From the NCBI GenBank assembly GCA_947034885.2, contig OX344751.2:1426001-1490000 (forward strand): a DNA stretch of 64,000 nucleotides, in the 5' to 3' direction. Origin of the DNA: Thuidium tamariscinum. Its lineage: Eukaryota; Streptophyta; Bryopsida; Hypnales; Thuidiaceae. Positions 46,241-56,860 of this stretch are shown one piece after another. Each line of letters begins with the position of its first letter. Within the stretch, counting starts at the first letter, position 1. A program made the position numbers and the translations under genes. The notes beneath the pieces are model-generated. The model did no database searches and was not told where the DNA came from. It worked only from the letters and a program-made list of their open reading frames with translations.

Positions 46241-47245
46241 ATGGCCTTAAACCCTGGAGAGATGGTACTACATGTAGAGAACCCCCCCATGGCAGAGAAC
46301 CAGGAGGTGGTAATTGCTGGAAATCACCCCCCAGTGGTAGAAAACCAGGAGATGGTAACCCATGAAGGTGAACCCCCACACAGGAGGCGTCGTGGGAACA
46401 GGAGCACTGTAGACTAGGCGACTTTCAACACTGGAGAAGTTTTGGCCGGGCACGGGTGGGAACAGGCGCTTGAGCCATGGACCCGCACCACATGTCAGAG
46501 ATACGTGGACTGGGCCCACATCAACCGCCATTTTCCACGGGAGAGAAATGAGACGCAAGTGCGATCTGGCGTTGCATTGATCAAGTATTGCGTACACCCA
46601 ACGTTCAAGAAGCGGTTGACCGAGGTGGCATTGGCACTTTGGGGGACCCTCTCGAAGAAGGATGGGACCCTCGCATTGTGTCAAATGGCGTATGCAGAGT
46701 TTTTTTTGGGCAAGGACGTGGATTGGAACACGTATCCGGCAAAACAACGGGGTGGCTGTTTCCCTGCTAAAAGCTGTAGAATTCCACCAAATCCTGAAGT
46801 GCAATTGGAGGGCGAAGGAGTGGCTGGGGTACAAGGGGACGAAGCGGCGGCCGCGGACCCCATGGAGGTCGACAATGCACCTCAAGGCGCCAACGAACAA
46901 AATCCGGTGGCTCCCGAATTGGAGGCGCCCATTGCCGGTCTAAGCGAGCCCATGCCACTCGCCATTCACCCAATTCCCCCGTCCATGACAATTAATGAAG
47001 TATTTGGAGCAAATGGGGAATTAGAGGCATTACATGCATTGGTGATTAAGCTGCGTGAGGATGGTGCAGAAGCTGAGCGAAGGCACGAGATGGAGGTACA
47101 AGCCCACAACGCACGAGTGAAGGCTTTGGAGGAAACGAATGCTAAGTTACTAGCAAGTAACATTGACTTGCTTGAACGTGAACGTCGCCAAAGCATGGAT
47201 GGCACTCCACCATTGGATGAGGTCGTGGAGCGGGCCATGTCGTAG
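46241..47245 (+). pseudogene. Coiled-coil protein gene with internal amber stop
   Basis: The frame from ATG 46,241 reads MALNPGEMVLHVENPP and onward to TAG at 46,415-46,417. The same frame continues without another stop to 47,245 (about 276 further codons, including QRYVDWAHINRHFP). The C-terminal part is a heptad-rich coiled coil (LEALHALVIKLREDGAEAER onward). So either one nonsense change has broken a 334-residue frame or the stop lies in an intron. It could be the 5' exon of the gene whose RING exon lies at 51,133: the coil ends at GATGAG|GT, a usable donor in phase with that exon. Family not recognised; no zinc knuckle or protease seen. Confidence 0.5.
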
Positions 47246-48504
47246 CACAGGAAAGCACAATTCCTTCTCTAAGGCTTTAGAATGCACTAAATTAGCCTTA
47301 AAGTGACTCGTGTATCGTTCCCAAGAGATTTGGTCGAAAGTTGACGAAAGACCGGAATACGTTAGTGGTTATCACAACAAAACCCAAGCAAAAGACTGAT
47401 CCGATCTGGGTCTCCAACGTTCCTAAGATTTCCTTGGACCTGATTACCAGATCAATCCTTTATCCTTCCAAACTAAGTCTATCTATTTATACCCGTATGT
47501 TCACCACCTTGATGCTTACGCTCACTAGATATGGGACTAAAGACCGGATACTAGTAGCTGGTCCAGTCCCTAGTATAGTAACCAAGTGTAAGTTTTACCT
47601 CGATAACAAGAGGGATCTGCTTGTTTGGGCGTTTAGGAAGGAAGCTTACTCCTACCCTTCAAGTTTTAAAGTGTCAGAAGTTCCACTTATAAGTAAAAAT
47701 AAACTACTACTACAAACAGACCGGAATACCTCACAACTGGACCGGGACTAATCCGACCCAGCAGGTTACGCAAGCACTCCTGCCTAATCCTAACAAAGAC
47801 TACAATGACGGAATAACCAGTTAGTCTAATCCCTGGTAGAATAAGGGCGGTAGCTTATGCAAGAGAGCTGAATTTCCTCACTTAGTCCTTCTTTCTTCTA
47901 CAGAGACCGGATCACCATTCAGTTGGCATTTGTCCGGACGCTCCCGATCTCAAACCCAGACTCTACAAGTGTCTATCTCTATCAAATACTCCCTAGACCT
48001 GTTCCAGAAAGCACTGTGGGATCCTGCACAAATTCCCTATCAAAACCGAATTCACTTTAAGTCCAGAGACCGGATAAACTGAACATCCGGGCACACACTT
48101 ATCCACACAAGGTTGCAATCCTAACCATCACCATAAGACTTTGACAAGGTCCCATGCACACAGTCCACTTCAGAGTGAATCAGAAAGGTTCTGACTTGTA
48201 TTTGCAACACAAAAACTTGTGAAAGTAAGATAACATAATGCGCGCCCGGATTCAATTACGAACCGGGTTTAAATACTAAACTGCAAGAAAACCTAAAAGT
48301 GCAAATGGAATCAACACCAGCCGCCAAGAATGCCACATCACATTCCTCTACAACTTGGGCAGGTTGACTTCCACAAAACTACAATAATACCAACAAAATA
48401 GGATCACAGATCCTACATATCTGGATCCGGTCTAAGTTCAAAAGTTCCTAACCTAAATATAACTTGGTTTAGCCGCCTTCCTATCTACCTGTAATTAATG
48501 CCCC
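47246..48504. other. Flank of the 698-residue ORF, GACCGGA-rich
   Basis: No supported gene. The motif AGACCGGA(A/T) recurs at about 47,351, 47,541, 47,720, 47,905 and 48,065. The matching inverse TCCGGTCT dominates the other side of the ORF (50,940-51,040). This may be the 3' untranslated or subterminal part of a transposable element that carries the minus-strand ORF. Confidence 0.45.
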
Positions 48505-50601
48505 CTATTTCCTCGCCTTCTTGACAGGCGACGCACCTTTCCGGGCTGGCTGCTTCTTCGGAGACCGGTACATCTTGATGGGCTTGGGTTTCGGTTTGGT
48601 CTTACCTCGCGCCCTGGCCCTGGTCTTCGTGGTCTCTGCCAATGCCTGGTCCGCATCTGAGTACTGTTCCGACTCATCACCAAAGTCGGTCTCTTCCTCC
48701 GAGTCCTCATCTTCCTCATCTGATTCCTCTTCCTCTTCATCCCGGGCCTTCCGCTTCACCTTGGATGTCTCCGCGGTCTTCTTCTTGAATCCGGTGATGG
48801 GCGGGTGGTGCACTATCTTGCTTTGCGGGGTCAGCTCTCCCACTTTCTCGGCAGTCCGGGCTGGTTCCTTGTTTGGTGACCCGGATCCAGATCCGGTCTT
48901 CAGTATAGAGCGGACCTGCACCGTTGCCTTCGCTTCCCCTCCGGTCTTTGGTTGTGTGATGACCGTGGGTGATGACTTGCTTGGAGAATCATCCAACAAA
49001 GTGATGAACTTGGTCTTCTCCCTTGGTGGTGTAGTTCCCCGGATTATCTCCCTCAACACAATCGGCTCGGGTTCCGGCTCCTTGGTCTTCTCGGGTTGAG
49101 AAACCCTGGGCTCTTCAATCCGGGCCGGTGGGACAGGTTCCTCCTCCACTGCGTCGGTCCTGGTCCCCTCTTCCTTCGCTGGTTCAGATATGTCGGCTTC
49201 CACCTCGACAGCTGCTGGTGGTGGCTGATCCTTCGGTTTCTCCTCCTCCATCTTTGGCTCTTCCGGTCCTGAGACCGGGGCAGAACTAGCTTGGACCTCC
49301 GTGACTACTGACCGCCACTTCTCCAGTGCTGCCTCCATTTTCTTGTTGTAGGCCACCAGAGCTGTAAGCATCTGAGGACCCACCATCTTGCCTGCTTCCA
49401 AGACCTTCCTGTCGAAAAGCATGGCTTTGTTGACGACTTCGCCCGGATGCGTGATGAACTCTCGGATTTCTCCAAGTGTGTTCCGGGCCTGCGTGGTGAG
49501 GCGTCTCTCTTCATTCAGCTCCTCCTGAGTGTGATGGAGCTCCCTCCTCAGGGCTGAGACCTGATTTGTTAGCCGGAGTACCTCCTCTCTGTCCCGACTA
49601 TCATGAGCCTCCTGAATCAATTCTCCCAACACCTCCATGATCTTGGAGGGGGGAATAGAGCCTAAGGCTTGGCTTATGGCCCGCAATAACCCTCTCTCCT
49701 CTAGGTGGTGCTTTCTGAAATCCTCCAGGTCTCGCAGGATCCTTAGCAAGGGATCCTGTTCCCAGACCGGATCTAACCTCTGGGCTTCCCCGGCTACTAC
49801 AGGGGTTTCTAGAGGTGGATCCTCTCTTCCTACCTCTGGAACCTCATCTACCTCCTGTGTGCCTCCTTGATGCCCCTCCTGACTCTCATCCTCGGAGTCC
49901 TCCTCATCCTGGTCATTTTCAGCTTCCGGGTCTGCAATCTCATACTCTATCAATGCAGCCCCTACCTCGTAAGCTTCCATCTCCTTCTCTCTCAAGAGGT
50001 CTAACGAATGATACAAATGAAACAGGAATGGTGAAATGGGAGAGGGTTTAGATTTCCCAATTCCTTTCACCATTCGGTCCATCCGGTCCCTCATAACTAA
50101 CCCCCAATCTATCTTCCTGTCTCCCGACAGTGCACCAAAGACGGTGTTGGCTACGGTGACCGTAATCCTACTAGGTCTATCCGGGTTCAAGATCACCATC
50201 ATGAACCGCAGTAGCCTCTTGTGTCTAGCAGACACACACTCTGCTACCGTAAAGCCGTCCTTTGGGTTGGTGGGCCTGCGGAACTTCCCTTGGTGGAATT
50301 TGTCCGTTCGGGTGCCCGTCGCATCTCCTCCTTGCTCGAAGGCGTACACCTTGCGCCACATCGCCGCACTCCACTCCTTTGGCAGCGCTCGGACCGTCCC
50401 TTTCCACTCATTGGACTGGCCGGCCAGTAGCTCCTCCACCATCGCCTCATCCTTCAGGTTCCAAGGATGAGCCATGAACCCCTCGCAGCCCATCTGCCTG
50501 AGGTCTTCCTCCAGCTCCCGCTTGTCTTGTGCGTCAGTTGGCACGACCGGATTCACATTCCGGAAGGCTAGAATCCTTCCTTCCTGCACCTCTTCTGCCA
50601 T
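48505..50601 (-). CDS. Transposon-associated gag-like/'putative plant transposon protein'-type ORF
   Basis: 698 residues from ATG at 50,601. Residues 1-230 form a globular region (PKEWSAAMWRKVYAFEQGG, then RKIDWGLVMRDRMDRMV and FLFHLYHSLDLL), resembling the N-terminal domain of plant retrotransposon/'putative plant transposon protein' families (judged by pattern, not by search). Then an acidic stretch (about 230-270), a coiled coil (about 335-385, VSALRRELHHTQEELNEERR), a Pro/Glu-rich linker, a second Glu/Asp block and a Lys/Arg-rich C-terminus (KPKPIKMYRSPKKQPARKG) typical of nucleic-acid or nuclear proteins. No CCHC, protease, RT or integrase seen nearby, and no LTR pair found. It sits antisense between the two plus-strand exon-like ORFs. 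Confidence 0.6.
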   Translation of the reverse strand: MAEEVQEGRILAFRNVNPVVPTDAQDKRELEEDLRQMGCEGFMAHPWNLKDEAMVEELLAGQSNEWKGTVRALPKEWSAAMWRKVYAFEQGGDATGTRTDKFHQGKFRRPTNPKDGFTVAECVSARHKRLLRFMMVILNPDRPSRITVTVANTVFGALSGDRKIDWGLVMRDRMDRMVKGIGKSKPSPISPFLFHLYHSLDLLREKEMEAYEVGAALIEYEIADPEAENDQDEEDSEDESQEGHQGGTQEVDEVPEVGREDPPLETPVVAGEAQRLDPVWEQDPLLRILRDLEDFRKHHLEERGLLRAISQALGSIPPSKIMEVLGELIQEAHDSRDREEVLRLTNQVSALRRELHHTQEELNEERRLTTQARNTLGEIREFITHPGEVVNKAMLFDRKVLEAGKMVGPQMLTALVAYNKKMEAALEKWRSVVTEVQASSAPVSGPEEPKMEEEKPKDQPPPAAVEVEADISEPAKEEGTRTDAVEEEPVPPARIEEPRVSQPEKTKEPEPEPIVLREIIRGTTPPREKTKFITLLDDSPSKSSPTVITQPKTGGEAKATVQVRSILKTGSGSGSPNKEPARTAEKVGELTPQSKIVHHPPITGFKKKTAETSKVKRKARDEEEEESDEEDEDSEEETDFGDESEQYSDADQALAETTKTRARARGKTKPKPKPIKMYRSPKKQPARKGASPVKKARK

Positions 50602-51132
50602 CTCTCACTTGACGCCTACACAATCTAGGTGCAGTCCAACTTAACTGAACCTCCCGCGCTCAAGAACCTGTCAGCTAGCGTAGTACTAATCGCTCAACTA
50701 TGTACCAGACCGGATTGACAGATTATCTATCCCTTCTCTCTGTCTGTAGACCGAATACTCTATCTCTAGCCGGAAACCCTTTCTCGAACTGCGTGCAAGA
50801 AAGTGGCAGGACCTGGCCCTGCTTCCCTGGTCTTATACTTTTTCCCCCGGCATTAATTACTGACCGTTAGGTTTAAACCAGTCTGGTCACGTGGGAGAGA
50901 TCCCGACGATCTCTAGACTCGGTAGCCACTCATTGCCTATCCGGTCTCGGTCGCTAGGTGGGCGGAATCCGGGATTTCATACGCTGTCCCTTAACGTAGT
51001 TTCTGGTTTACGGTCTAGGGTTTTCCGGTTTCCGGTCTTGGTCCCAATTATGCGTAAAAACTAAGAAAACAACAAAAAAAATGGGGATTGAATAGATCCC
51101 TCTTCCCGTATTTTGCTTAAGAACCTGCTTAG
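50602..51132. other. 5' flank of the 698-residue ORF
   Basis: Contains TCCGGTCT/AGACCGGA repeats (50,705; 50,940; 51,010-51,040) and, on the minus strand, a possible TATA-like AAGTATAAGACC around 50,830-50,840. The right end carries TGCTTAG at 51,126-51,132, which may be the 3' splice site for the RING exon. Confidence 0.4.
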
Positions 51133-52413
51133 GTGAATTCTAGATTGCCACAGGCCACATATGGTCTAATTGAGCCAGCTGACCCGTTGACGGTGCACCG
51201 GGTGCGGCCTCGTGGTATATTCCCAACACCACATTTTCGTGGTGAGAGTTCAAATGCGGCAACCCAATCAACAGATGCATTGGGCCAAGAGTTCATAAGC
51301 ATTGAGCGTGTGGCATACGATGCCCTTGTGGCACGAGCGGAGTGTACAGAGGGCGAGTGCAATGAGGCCAAGGCCAACATGGAGACTGTATCAGCGGCTT
51401 TGGAGGGACTACAGGACGAGTTGGCATTTGTAAATGCCATGAAGGATAGATTGTTGCAACAAACGTCAAGTACGAGGGAGCAAAAGTTGCTTGCCATGAG
51501 CAACATGAGATTGGCATGCACTTTGGCTATGAACGAGGTCGCACAACTGCAGCGTGAAGTCAGGAGAATAGCTGCACAATTTAGAGATGGTAGCCAACGT
51601 TATTTTGGCTTGACATCGTGGGCCCGACTGGAGGATATGTTTCCAGTTACATTGCCCCAAAATCGCGATAATGCAAGCATTGATTGGGACGGGCATCCGC
51701 ATCTAGACTTCCAATTCAACACCGCGAGATATCGATACGGGCCCGTGGATAGAGAAGGCAATGCCCCCTTACTGTGGCCCATAGTTCCCGAGTTTGTGAA
51801 GGATGGAACGACGTGCACGATTTGCATGGAACCGTTTGGACCCGAGGGTGGATTTTGCCTTGGAACGTGTGGACATATGTACCACCCCGGATGTCTCATT
51901 CCGCACATGGTCACAAGAAAGCGGTGCGCACAATGCAAGGCTCCTTTGCACCGGCGGTTGTACGTCCAATTTGGGTTGGAGGATTACATGCCCCCACACT
52001 TCGAGTTGAACGAAGAGAACTTGCCTGGCGATGAGAATAGAGGGAGTTGGGGTAATGACATGATATGGATGTGGAAGTGGGGCCATGACAGTAGACACCT
52101 CGCCGTGCGCAGCGTGCAAGACATTCCGTGGAACGATGATGCGGAGATTACGGAGGTGTGCAAGAAGCTGATTAGTGCGGGCGATCCAGGGCGGCGAGTA
52201 TTTTTTGGCCAACTTGATGGTGGCCATTGGGACTTGGACCGACAGGAGTTTGTGCGCCGACCACATCCAGAGAATGTGGTTTTTGACTCCAGTGGAAATC
52301 CTATCGGAATACTCCAAGACATGGATCATGAGGCACAAATGAGGTTCATCGAAGACACTACGTTCAATGAGGTGCAAATGTTGTCAACCATTTCTTCCTA
52401 CTTGCACGATTGA
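51133..52413 (+). CDS. RING-H2 finger protein exon
   Basis: 426 codons open to the TGA at 52,411. A stop (TAG, 51,130-51,132) lies immediately upstream and no ATG until 51,379 (NMETVSAALEG), so the 5' part probably comes from an upstream exon after CTGCTTAG. Residues about 55-150 are helical/coiled coil. RING-H2 with ligands at about C228, C231, C246, H248, H251, C254, C265 and C268 (CTIC, TCGHMYHPGC, RCAQC). RING-H2 domains usually act as E3 ubiquitin ligases (family knowledge). The C-terminal 150 residues (WMWKWGHDSRHLAVR, VFFGQLDGGHWDLDRQEFV) are not recognised. Codon use and GC match the 46.2 kb ORF rather than the ankyrin genes. Confidence 0.65.
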   Translation: MNSRLPQATYGLIEPADPLTVHRVRPRGIFPTPHFRGESSNAATQSTDALGQEFISIERVAYDALVARAECTEGECNEAKANMETVSAALEGLQDELAFVNAMKDRLLQQTSSTREQKLLAMSNMRLACTLAMNEVAQLQREVRRIAAQFRDGSQRYFGLTSWARLEDMFPVTLPQNRDNASIDWDGHPHLDFQFNTARYRYGPVDREGNAPLLWPIVPEFVKDGTTCTICMEPFGPEGGFCLGTCGHMYHPGCLIPHMVTRKRCAQCKAPLHRRLYVQFGLEDYMPPHFELNEENLPGDENRGSWGNDMIWMWKWGHDSRHLAVRSVQDIPWNDDAEITEVCKKLISAGDPGRRVFFGQLDGGHWDLDRQEFVRRPHPENVVFDSSGNPIGILQDMDHEAQMRFIEDTTFNEVQMLSTISSYLHD

Positions 52414-52900
52414 TATGATCGGACCGTAGTGGCTACGTTGAACAGTTTGCAATCTAGAGAAGGATTGCAAGATTTTTTGAGAAATAGTATAGGCAGAGGC
52501 ATTGTAGAACCAGAACAAGGTTGAATACCTTCTGGTGATGAGTTAGGCCATTAGACGGATGTATAGTATATTAGTATTGTAAATAGTATTTGGCTATGAC
52601 GACCATTTACGAGCGTTTGTTGCTCATGTTGCAAAAGTACATTTTTTGGGCAATGAAGCATTTTCATTTTTCTCGTACAACTGTATTGTCTGTTAAACAC
52701 TTAAACTGAAAACTTAACCATGAACAAATGAAAAGAATACTCAATATGTTTGCTTGAAATGTATGTGCAACAAGTTCATTTAAATCCAATGCCATACTTT
52801 CACTTAAAGTAGATTTTGTAAGTTCACTTTTAAAAATTGCCAAAATTCTATTTTTTACATATGCCACAAGTATATATGCTTTTGTTTTTGATTCCCACCA
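52414..52900. other. Probable 3' untranslated region and spacer
   Basis: Composition stays gene-like to about 52,650 and then becomes AT-rich. No polyadenylation signal stands out. Confidence 0.3.
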
Positions 52901-54135
52901 TTTCGAATTTTTTTAATCAAACCATTAACCCAAGTTTTTCCCACCGCATTTTTCCACATTTTTTTTTTCCACATGTCAAACCATAACCATTTTTTTACCC
53001 TAACCCATTTCCATTTGTTAGATTCAAACCCTTTCCATATTTTAGATTGAACCCATTTCCATATTTTTATTAGTCGAACCATGAACACATTTTTTTAAAC
53101 CATTTCTATATTTTTTTGTCGTCCACATTTCAAACCATCAACATTCTTTTTTATTCAAAGCATTCCCATTTTATTGATTCAAACTATTTCCAATTTGAGC
53201 CTTAACCATTAAGGCATTAACATTTTTTTTCCAAACCATTTCTAAATGTTTTTTATTCAACATTTCAAACCATGAAAGTTTTTTTTTTCAAACCATTTCC
53301 ATATTATTTTTAATCAAACCCTGAACACATTTTCTTTCCAACTTATTTCCATATTTTTTTTAGTCAAACCATTAACACATTTTTTTTCACGACCCTTTCT
53401 ATAAGTTTTTTTCCAACCTTTCAAACCATTGCCTTTTTTTTTATTCAACCCATTTCCATATTTTTTTTAATTCAAAGCATTTTCATATATTTTTTAGTCG
53501 AAACATGAACACATTTTTTTTCCAAACCATTTCTATATTTTTTTGTATTCAACATTTCAAATTATTAACTTTTTTTTAATTCAAAGCATTTCCTTTTTCT
53601 TTTTCTTTGATTCAAACCATTTCCATATTTTTTTTAGTCGAACCATTAACCCATCTTTTTTCCAAACCATTTCTATATTTTTCTTTCTAACACCCTATAC
53701 CATTACCGTTTTTCTTTACTCAAAACTTGGCCATTTTTTTACCCTAAACCATTTCCATATTTATTCTAGTCAAACAATTAACACATTTTTTTTCCAAACC
53801 ATTTCTAAATTTGTTTTTCCAACATTTCAACCCATTTCCATATTTCTTTTAGTCAAACCCTAATCACATTTTTTTCCCAACCCATTTCCAAATTTTTTTG
53901 GTCGAGCCATTAACACATTTTTTTCCAAACCCTTTCTATATTTTTTTTTCATTCAACATTTCAAACCATTAACGTTTTTTTTTATTCAAACCATTTCCAT
54001 AATTTTTTTATTCGAACAATTAACACATTTTTTTTCAAAACCAGTTTTACATTTTTTTTTATTCACAATTCCAAACCATTAACGTTATTTTCATTCAAAC
54101 CATTTCCTTTTTTTTGATTCAAACCACCAAAACCT
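52901..54135 (+). repeat. Degenerate minisatellite
   Basis: About 1.2 kb of alternating 'ttcaaaccatttccatattttt' and 'gaaccattaacacatttttt' type units, with a loose higher-order period of roughly 100-120 bp. The inverse-orientation tract is at 43,340-43,650. The T runs create only spurious ORFs. Confidence 0.8.
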
Positions 54136-54289
54136 TTTTTTTAAATACAGAATATATATTATATTTAGACTATGGAAGGCCTAAAATACAAAACCATGGG
54201 AAATTATTTTTTGAGAGATGGTTAAACCTCATAGACTAATGAGAAAATTTTGATTGCGAATATGAACTCAGACTTTTAAGTCTTACAAA

Positions 54290-54770
54290 TAAAGAGTTCC
54301 AGTCCACGGAGCCCAGGCCGTCCATCCTGACCGTCGACGGCACGGCTAGGCCGTCCATCGAACCCAGGCCGTCCAACCTTCCTCTCAATCCAAGCCGTCC
54401 TTCCCAAGCGTAGACCGTACCCAGACCGTCGATCTGGAGGCGTCCGTCCAGGCCGTCCACTGGACGTCCTGTCCATCGGGGCCGTCCATACCCCGCGAGC
54501 GGGGCCGTCCCCTAAAACCGTCCACCGGATCCGGACCGTCCGCAGAACCCAGAGTGTCCATCTAAGCCGTCCAGTCAGCCAGGACCGTCCATCGGAACTG
54601 TCCACCGAGCACGTCCTTCCAAGCCGTCCACGGAGGTCGTCCGTGAGGGCGTCCACGACCGCTGTCACGATTTTTCATCCTCTGTCGCGGATTCTGTCGT
54701 GAATTTCATCCTGACGGACGCTCGGCTCCCCGTCACGTCAGCGGACGGACATCCTGACGGACGGACGTGA
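54290..54770. repeat. GC-rich GCCGTCC short-repeat tract, right
   Basis: More than twenty occurrences of GCCGTCC or CCGTCCA, turning near 54,700-54,775 into inverse GACGGAC repeats that run into the CACTA terminus. Clustered subterminal repeats next to the TIR are typical of CACTA transposons (family knowledge). Confidence 0.75.
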
Positions 54771-54780
54771 CGCGACGGAA

Positions 54781-54801
54781 GCAACCCTGTTTCTTATAGT
54801 G
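54781..54801 (-). mobile_element. CACTA-type transposon terminus
   Basis: On the minus strand the sequence starts CACTATAAGAAACAGGGTTG, matching the CACTAxAAGAAA plant CACTA consensus, and is immediately followed inward by GC-rich subterminal repeats. The partner left end was not found. Confidence 0.65.
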
Positions 54802-56780
54802 AAGACAACAAGTATCAGATCGTGTAAGCTCACGCGCAGCCAAAAAAAATTTGTAACGAAAGAAAAATGCAAGAGCAGAAAGAGAAATGCAAGAACAATA
54901 TATGAACCGCGAGAAATGAACTGAAAGAGAGAAATTGCAAACCAGAGGGTCGATCGCTTGATTTCCCAACACTGAAATTCGATCATCCAACACCAGATCG
55001 CCCAACACCAGAATTGTAACACCAACTAGGAAAGCGAGATCACATACCACAAAACACAAATGCACGAGAACATTACCAAAAATGTTGATTCAATTGTGAG
55101 GAATGAGAGGTGGAGACACGTTATATATCTGATTATGCAACCGTTTGATCACCTCAACGCGCCTCCATTTCCAAACTGCAGTAAATGCAAGAGTCAGGGA
55201 TCCAGTGCAATGGGCGCACCAGTGATCCCCAAACTGTCCAAGGATTGACAGCAGGGAGGAAGTGGGCATTGTAGCACTGGCGCCTCCAAATTTTCAAGAG
55301 CGCTTTGAGAATTTGAAACTCATGAGCATCACAACGGCTTCCCCAGCGAAGGAGGGAAACCATGAAGTTTTGAAGAAATACGTTATGATTAAGCAGATCT
55401 AAGGATTCCAAACTCAAGAGCTGGAGAATTAATGCACATCGTCAGAGGGAAGAGATTAATGCAAGTGCAGGAGTAAATGCTACTGGGGGGAGGCTCAGGG
55501 AGGGAGATGAGCTAATCCCCCCCCCTTCAACCCTAAACCCCAAGTCCGCATCCTGGGCTAATCTCAGCCGCACGATGGGGAAGCCATCGCGAATCTCAGT
55601 CCTCCATCGTCGCAGCCGTGGGCTAATCTCGGCCCTTGAATCGAGCCGCCCGGCTCCCTCATCAATGGACTAGATCGCAAGATTGCGACTGGTCGAGGTT
55701 GCGGGTGCTGAATGTACGCGATCGGCTGACTTGCGGAATCTAAGCAATTGCGAGCTCTCATGTTGGCCCCGGTATATTCTGGCTCAAAATGTCAATCCTG
55801 CCTTCATTTTCACAATGTACCTTTAGCATCAAGTTTTTTTTGGTAAAAATTTGGCACAAATTAGCCAGTTTGGGGATCACTGGTCTCTACCTTATGACCT
55901 TCACCTCCCTTACCTTCTTGCACGAGAACCTCAACAAAAATTGCAAGAAGCATCTAAATGCAACACTTATCCTAAATTGGTAGATCTAGACAATAGCTAT
56001 AGAATAAAATGAAGTGCAAGTTTGTTAGGAAATGGTTTTGGTAACCAACAAAATTGATTTCTGTATTTTTCAGAGCTGGTAAAGGAATAACTTGTCTTTT
56101 GGGTGGATAGTGAGGAGGGATTCCTATCCACCTAGAAGTGTGATCAATTTTTTTAAAAAATTGATTATCCCCCCTCCCCTCCAATAGGTTCAAAAAATAA
56201 TTTAAATTAAATTAATTTGAAATATCTCTCAATTCCACCCTATTTGTAATTTTCAAGTGGGATGGAGTTTAGCATTTGATATAGGATCTATACTTAAGTT
56301 CATATCCATATCCATATCCAACTCTATATCTATATCATATCCATATTGTACAATATCCCATATACGTATATGTATATGTATACATATATGAATTGTTTTT
56401 TTTTATCTATGGCATTGTAGGAAAGGCAGATTTTTTCAACAAAAATCAAAAATCAATGTTTGTCAATTTTTGGAAGGTAGAGGGGGATTTTTGGTAGGGC
56501 AAACCATTTTTTTAGAGGATAGTATGAATATAATATGAATTTTTGAAAACAATTGTGTAGATGAACATATTGTGGATACTAGACTAACACGGCAAAGAAG
56601 GCACCAAAGTGAATACAAAACACCCAAAAGCGACATATTGTAACCTTTAATACAGGTGATTGGTCACTTCTTGGAAGGTTGACAATTTCTTGGAACTCCA
56701 CTAGTTTACTTTAGAACCCCACTTGTTTACTATGGACCCACTTGCTCTTGGATTTAGGTCCTTTTTCTAAGGTTTCTGAG
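54802..56780. other. Mixed intergenic DNA, no supported gene
   Basis: 54,802-55,780 is GC-moderate with only short or non-ATG frames (for example 55,154-55,417 minus). 55,835-55,985 is a dispersed repeat edge, including a sequence related to the 31.6 kb GRF-like fragment. 56,610-56,640 has a T3-end-like 'acacccaaaagcg'. Confidence 0.4.
56301..56391. repeat. Simple repeat (ATATCC / TATATG)
   Basis: Runs of 'catatccatatccatatcc' followed by 'tatacgtatatgtatatgtatac'. Low-complexity microsatellite. Confidence 0.7.
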
Positions 56781-56860
56781 AGTAAATCGTGTTACATTTG
56801 GGTGCTTCTACCACTTACAGGTTTCTACTTTCCACACCCTCACCTTTCCTTTTAACTTAC

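Noticed and set aside
47246-51132. An LTR retrotransposon around the 698-residue ORF
   Set aside because: No direct terminal repeats were found when the two flanks were compared; the shared motif is inverted, not direct.
52901-54135. CRISPR-like array or coding repeats
   Set aside because: The units are degenerate T-rich minisatellite repeats without constant repeat/spacer structure or cas genes; the genome is eukaryotic.
55154-55417. 87-codon minus-strand ORF
   Set aside because: Starts at TTG, has no recognised motif and no paralogous copy to support coding.
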